Positions 61,320-64,000 of a DNA stretch of 64,000 nucleotides are shown one piece after another. Made by a program: the position numbers and the translations under genes. Position 1 is the first letter of the stretch. Each line of letters opens with the position of its first letter. The notes under the pieces are model-generated. The model had not been told where the DNA came from. It searched no databases and worked only from the letters and a program-made list of their open reading frames with translations. This DNA is from Albibacterium sp963696875. Its GTDB lineage: Bacteria; Bacteroidota; Bacteroidia; Sphingobacteriales; Sphingobacteriaceae. The stretch is taken from assembly GCA_963696875.1 (NCBI GenBank), contig CAVOLQ010000003.1:124001-188000 (forward strand), in the 5' to 3' direction.

Positions 61320-61979
61320 TAAAAATAAGATGTAGTAGTTAATTAAGATTTAAATTAAATAAAACAAGGAGGTTAGTTTTTATTGGTAGGCGATATATTC
61401 CAAAGTCATAGTTAGGATATTCCAAATCTATAGCTCAGGCAGTTTTCCCAAGTTTGGATTTCTGAATAGTATTCAATATCTTCAAGGTTAACTGTCTATT
61501 ATTAAGTTATTTAATTGAAGATTATGGATTTGTTAGATGATAAAAGATTACCTGAAAATTTACACCGCGATTTAATCAAAAGGCTATTAAAAACAGTTCC
61601 TGTCTTAGTCGAAAAGATCGCTCCCCCATGGTTTTGAAAACAGCATCTATTTTCATTTATACCGTAGTCCAATAAAACGTTTAACTGAACCTCAGTTAAA
61701 GGATAATTAGACAGGGATCCAGCAAATTGAATTAAGAACTCTTCTGCGTGCGCCCAAGATATAAGCCGCTCAAAATCATTTGTATTGAATCTTATGGATG
61801 TTCAAATATTAATTATTAAGTTTATCCTACCATAGGATAAAAATATGCTTGCTGTTTAATTGTAATAAGTATTACTCGCTTAATAATTTTTAGTTATCAC
61901 TTATCCCCTCATCAATTATAATCCAGAAAATACAGTTCGTCAATTCAAACAAAATACTTAACTTTTAATTTTCAATATT
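61320..61979. other. gap with gene relics between RloAB and the sheath gene
   Basis: About 660 bp without an intact gene. A 37-codon frame at 61524-61637 (MDLLDDKRLPENLHRDLIKR...) is protein-like but unrecognised and may be the start of a lost gene. A GNAT relic follows at about 61665-61792. The last 180 bp are AT-rich and probably contain the sheath promoter. Confidence 0.5.
61665..61792 (-). pseudogene. GNAT acetyltransferase gene fragment
   Basis: The minus strand reads FNTNDFERLISWAHAEEFLI and QFAGSLSNYPLTEVQL, nearly the same as residues 7-42 of the intact GNAT at 46253 (NDFERLISWAHSEEFLIQFA). The DNA is highly similar over about 100 bp. The start codon and the rest of the gene are absent. 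Confidence 0.85.
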
Positions 61980-63791
61980 ATGGCATTGAACTATAAAACC
62001 CCAGGAGTTTATCTCGGAGAAACTGGAAAACTGCCGCCTTCCGTAGCTTCGGTACAAACAGCAATTCCTTGCTTTTTTGGTAAGACAGAGAAGGCGACAG
62101 AAGTCGTTGCCAGTGACCTGAAAGGTGTGTCCAAGAAAATAAATTCATTGGATGAATACGAAGCATTTTTTGGAATACAAGATAGAGCGGAGGCAGAAGT
62201 AACTATAAAATTGAATATGCCATCAGTGGCAAATCTCTCTACGGATTACTTCAAAAGAAATAACAATATGTTTTATGGCATCAAGCATTATTTTGATAAT
62301 GGCGGAGGGCCTTGTTATGTTCATTCTGTTGGTGATTATTCCGATGAAATAGATGCGGAGCTTTATAAAAGTGAGATTTTAAAACTAGATTTAGTGAGCG
62401 AAATAACGCTCGTTGTCTTTCCCGACTTAGCAGGAATTACAGACAAAACAAAAGCTTACGATGTGTACAACAGTGCAATGGAAAAATCCGCCGCGCTAAA
62501 AGATAAGTTTGTTATCATTGATGTATTTCAGGAGATGACAGGATCTAAAATTGATCCAACAAAATCTAAAATTGAATTTAGAAATAATATTTCTAATAAT
62601 ACCGAGCAGATAAAGTATGGAGCAGCTTATTTTCCGTTTGTTCAAACTACTTATCAATACAACTTCGACACGGCCAGCATTAAAATGACTTTTTCTGCTG
62701 AAGTTACCGCTATAAGTGAATCCTGCAAACTTCTAAACGGTTTAGATTACAGGATTGCCAAGAATTTATTCAAACTAAGCAATGTACTTTCCTTATTCAA
62801 CGACGATTACTTTAAAAATATTCGTGTAGATGCCTTTACAAAGAAAGTTAGGGAAATTAATGGTAAAGTAGAATTTATTAAGGAATATTTTACTTCAGCT
62901 GAGCAGCAAAGCTTAAATAAAAAAACAAATGCATTTACTGCCTCCTTAATTGCACAAGGAGCTGCCGCTAAAAAAGCTGTTCCAGCGAAAACTAAATTTA
63001 ACTATGACGATGCTTCACAACAAAAGCACCATTTTCTTACTGTATTGCAAGACAAAGCAATTGCTCTTTATAATTCTTTCGGCATAGCTGTTTCAGGAGT
63101 TGATGTAAGTAGATTTAAAAATTTGGATACTAGCTTTTTAATTAAAATTGAGCCTTTTTTTAATTCAGCTTTTGAGACAAAACTTAAGGAAGCATTTATA
63201 AACATACCCTTATTTCTACCGGCATCTCCTTCCATCGCTGGAGTATATGCGAGCGTTGATAGAGACAGAGGTGTTTGGAAGGCACCGGCAAATGTTTCTC
63301 TAAATTCTGTTAGTAAACCGGATGTACTATTAAGTAATTTCGAGCAAGAAGATTTTAATATAGATGCTGAAAACGGCAAATCCATCAATTGCATCCGCCA
63401 GTTCCCAGGCAAAGGCAATCTAGTGTGGGGAGCACGAACGCTTGCCGGCAATAATAACGAGTGGAGATATGTGAACGTTCGTCGTTTTTTCAATATGGTT
63501 GAAAAAAGTTGTGAGAATGCGACTCGTCAATTCATATTTGAACCCAATGACGCCAATACATGGCTTAGGGTGAGAGTAATGATTGAAAACTACCTATTCA
63601 ATTTATGGCAAGTGGGTGCCTTACAAGGTGCAAAACCAGAACATGCGTTTTATGTAAGAGTTGGTCTAAATCAAACAATGACACAAAATGATATTCTCAA
63701 TGGACTATTAATAGTAGTAATAGGACTGGCAGCCGTGCGTCCGGCAGAATTTATCATCCTTCGCTTTTCACATAAATTAGCATTGCCATGA
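61980..63791 (+). CDS. contractile tail sheath protein (extracellular injection system type)
   Basis: A 603-residue tail sheath protein. The N terminus YKTPGVYLGETGKLPPSVA is the sheath opening. The C-terminal sheath domain (about 455-600) has INCIRQFPGKGNLVWGARTL, WRYVNVRRFFNMVEKS, FEPNDANTWLRVRVMIENYL and ends RPAEFIILRFSHKLALP. The centre (about 230-400) is a large insert. This form is typical of extracellular contractile injection systems and Bacteroidota tail-like particles rather than phage. It contracts to drive an inner tube. Tube and baseplate genes would be expected past the window end. Confidence 0.93.
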   Translation: MALNYKTPGVYLGETGKLPPSVASVQTAIPCFFGKTEKATEVVASDLKGVSKKINSLDEYEAFFGIQDRAEAEVTIKLNMPSVANLSTDYFKRNNNMFYGIKHYFDNGGGPCYVHSVGDYSDEIDAELYKSEILKLDLVSEITLVVFPDLAGITDKTKAYDVYNSAMEKSAALKDKFVIIDVFQEMTGSKIDPTKSKIEFRNNISNNTEQIKYGAAYFPFVQTTYQYNFDTASIKMTFSAEVTAISESCKLLNGLDYRIAKNLFKLSNVLSLFNDDYFKNIRVDAFTKKVREINGKVEFIKEYFTSAEQQSLNKKTNAFTASLIAQGAAAKKAVPAKTKFNYDDASQQKHHFLTVLQDKAIALYNSFGIAVSGVDVSRFKNLDTSFLIKIEPFFNSAFETKLKEAFINIPLFLPASPSIAGVYASVDRDRGVWKAPANVSLNSVSKPDVLLSNFEQEDFNIDAENGKSINCIRQFPGKGNLVWGARTLAGNNNEWRYVNVRRFFNMVEKSCENATRQFIFEPNDANTWLRVRVMIENYLFNLWQVGALQGAKPEHAFYVRVGLNQTMTQNDILNGLLIVVIGLAAVRPAEFIILRFSHKLALP

Positions 63792-63890
63792 TTTTTTTTA
63801 ACTGTTTGATTATTTGCTGTTTCAACTGTATGGTTATTAATTAGAGGCTAATTCAAGGTTATGTTCTATAATATTTATGATTTAATGTAT

Positions 63891-63924
63891 TATACCCTTT
63901 TAAACTATTATAGTAAAGGGTATA
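63891..63924 (+). terminator. hairpin downstream of the sheath gene
   Basis: A 10-bp inverted repeat, TATACCCTTT with AAAGGGTATA, and a 14-nt loop. No T-run follows directly, so it may be an attenuator or processing hairpin that separates sheath from downstream genes, as in highly expressed sheath operons. Confidence 0.45.
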
Positions 63925-63926
63925 GG

Positions 63927-63992
63927 TTTGATGGCCAATCATTACCACCTGGCAAAATTTTTTTCTTAGTTATGGTTTCATTTGATGGCCAA
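63927..63992 (+). repeat. 12-bp direct repeat TTTGATGGCCAA
   Basis: TTTGATGGCCAA at 63927-63938 and again at 63981-63992, 54 bp apart, within the leader of whatever gene follows the sheath. It may be a binding site pair. Nothing more can be seen before the window ends. Confidence 0.5.
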
Positions 63993-64000
63993 ATAATGTT

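Noticed and set aside
1..64000. tRNA, rRNA or CRISPR loci
   Set aside because: None of the conserved tRNA or rRNA segments or regular repeat-spacer arrays was seen on reading through the window; short tRNAs could be missed without a covariance search.

Overview
The window comes from a Bacteroidota chromosome, most likely a Sphingobacteriaceae member (Sphingobacterium/Pedobacter-like). The evidence is the moderately AT-rich DNA, genes mostly without Shine-Dalgarno sequences, TAnnTTTG-type -7 promoter boxes, a sigma/FecR/TonB-receptor cassette, exported proteins cleaved after AQ, and a Bacteroidota-type tail sheath. No rRNA, tRNA or CRISPR array was seen.

Layout. 0-9 kb (+): small stress and detoxification enzymes (SnoaL-like, YjdI-type Fe-S, two YjdJ-type GNATs, OsmC, two pirins, LLM flavin oxidoreductase, YceI, isochorismatase hydrolase, exported amidohydrolase), ending in a truncated alginate-export gene. 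9-17 kb: YheT hydrolase, PlsC-like acyltransferase, ring-cleaving dioxygenase, SDR/DUF2867 protein, a thioredoxin-NhaA fusion and an M20 amidohydrolase. 17-24 kb: a haem-motif lipoprotein, a beta-helix-like protein, then an ECF sigma / FecR / TonB-receptor operon (-). 24-29 kb: divergent diacylglycerol kinase and APP1 phosphatase, LIG-POL DNA ligase D, and an SDR. 29.8-31.4 kb: a complete IS3-family element with a 3-bp target duplication. 32-33.4 kb: SatD plus DUF3307, behind an ordered array of alternating ACGATA/TATCGT half-sites.

33-37.5 kb is a junkyard of gene fragments around a degenerate J-domain-like protein and a DUF4143 ATPase, which has five 22-bp iterons in front and a perfect 40-bp palindrome behind. 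37.5-46 kb (-) is the most interesting block: pilin-like protein, periplasmic chaperone-like protein, usher-like outer-membrane barrel, large exported putative tip protein and a hybrid histidine kinase. It is read as one operon, has a terminator-like attenuator after the pilin, and is bracketed by about 100-bp direct repeats. I read it as a chaperone/usher-like surface-fibre system in a phylum known for type V (FimA/Mfa) pili.

46-62 kb is a mobile and defence zone. It holds a recombinase-in-trio (RIT) element with 29/30 matching terminal inverted repeats that truncates an ORF6N gene, an IS21 istA fragment, S24-type debris, a RhuM-Fic protein, an S41 peptidase, a TlpA-like protein, a frameshifted erythromycin-esterase homologue and an intact RloA/RloB defence pair. 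The last gene (62-63.8 kb) is a contractile tail sheath, probably the first gene of an extracellular contractile injection system that continues past the window.

Two themes recur. First, partial copies of genes found elsewhere in the window are scattered through it (ligD, rhuM, rloB, a GNAT, S24, ORF6N, AlbA_2). Second, three genes carry single-base indels that break the N-terminal part of the reading frame; these are either real decay or slippage, or consensus errors.
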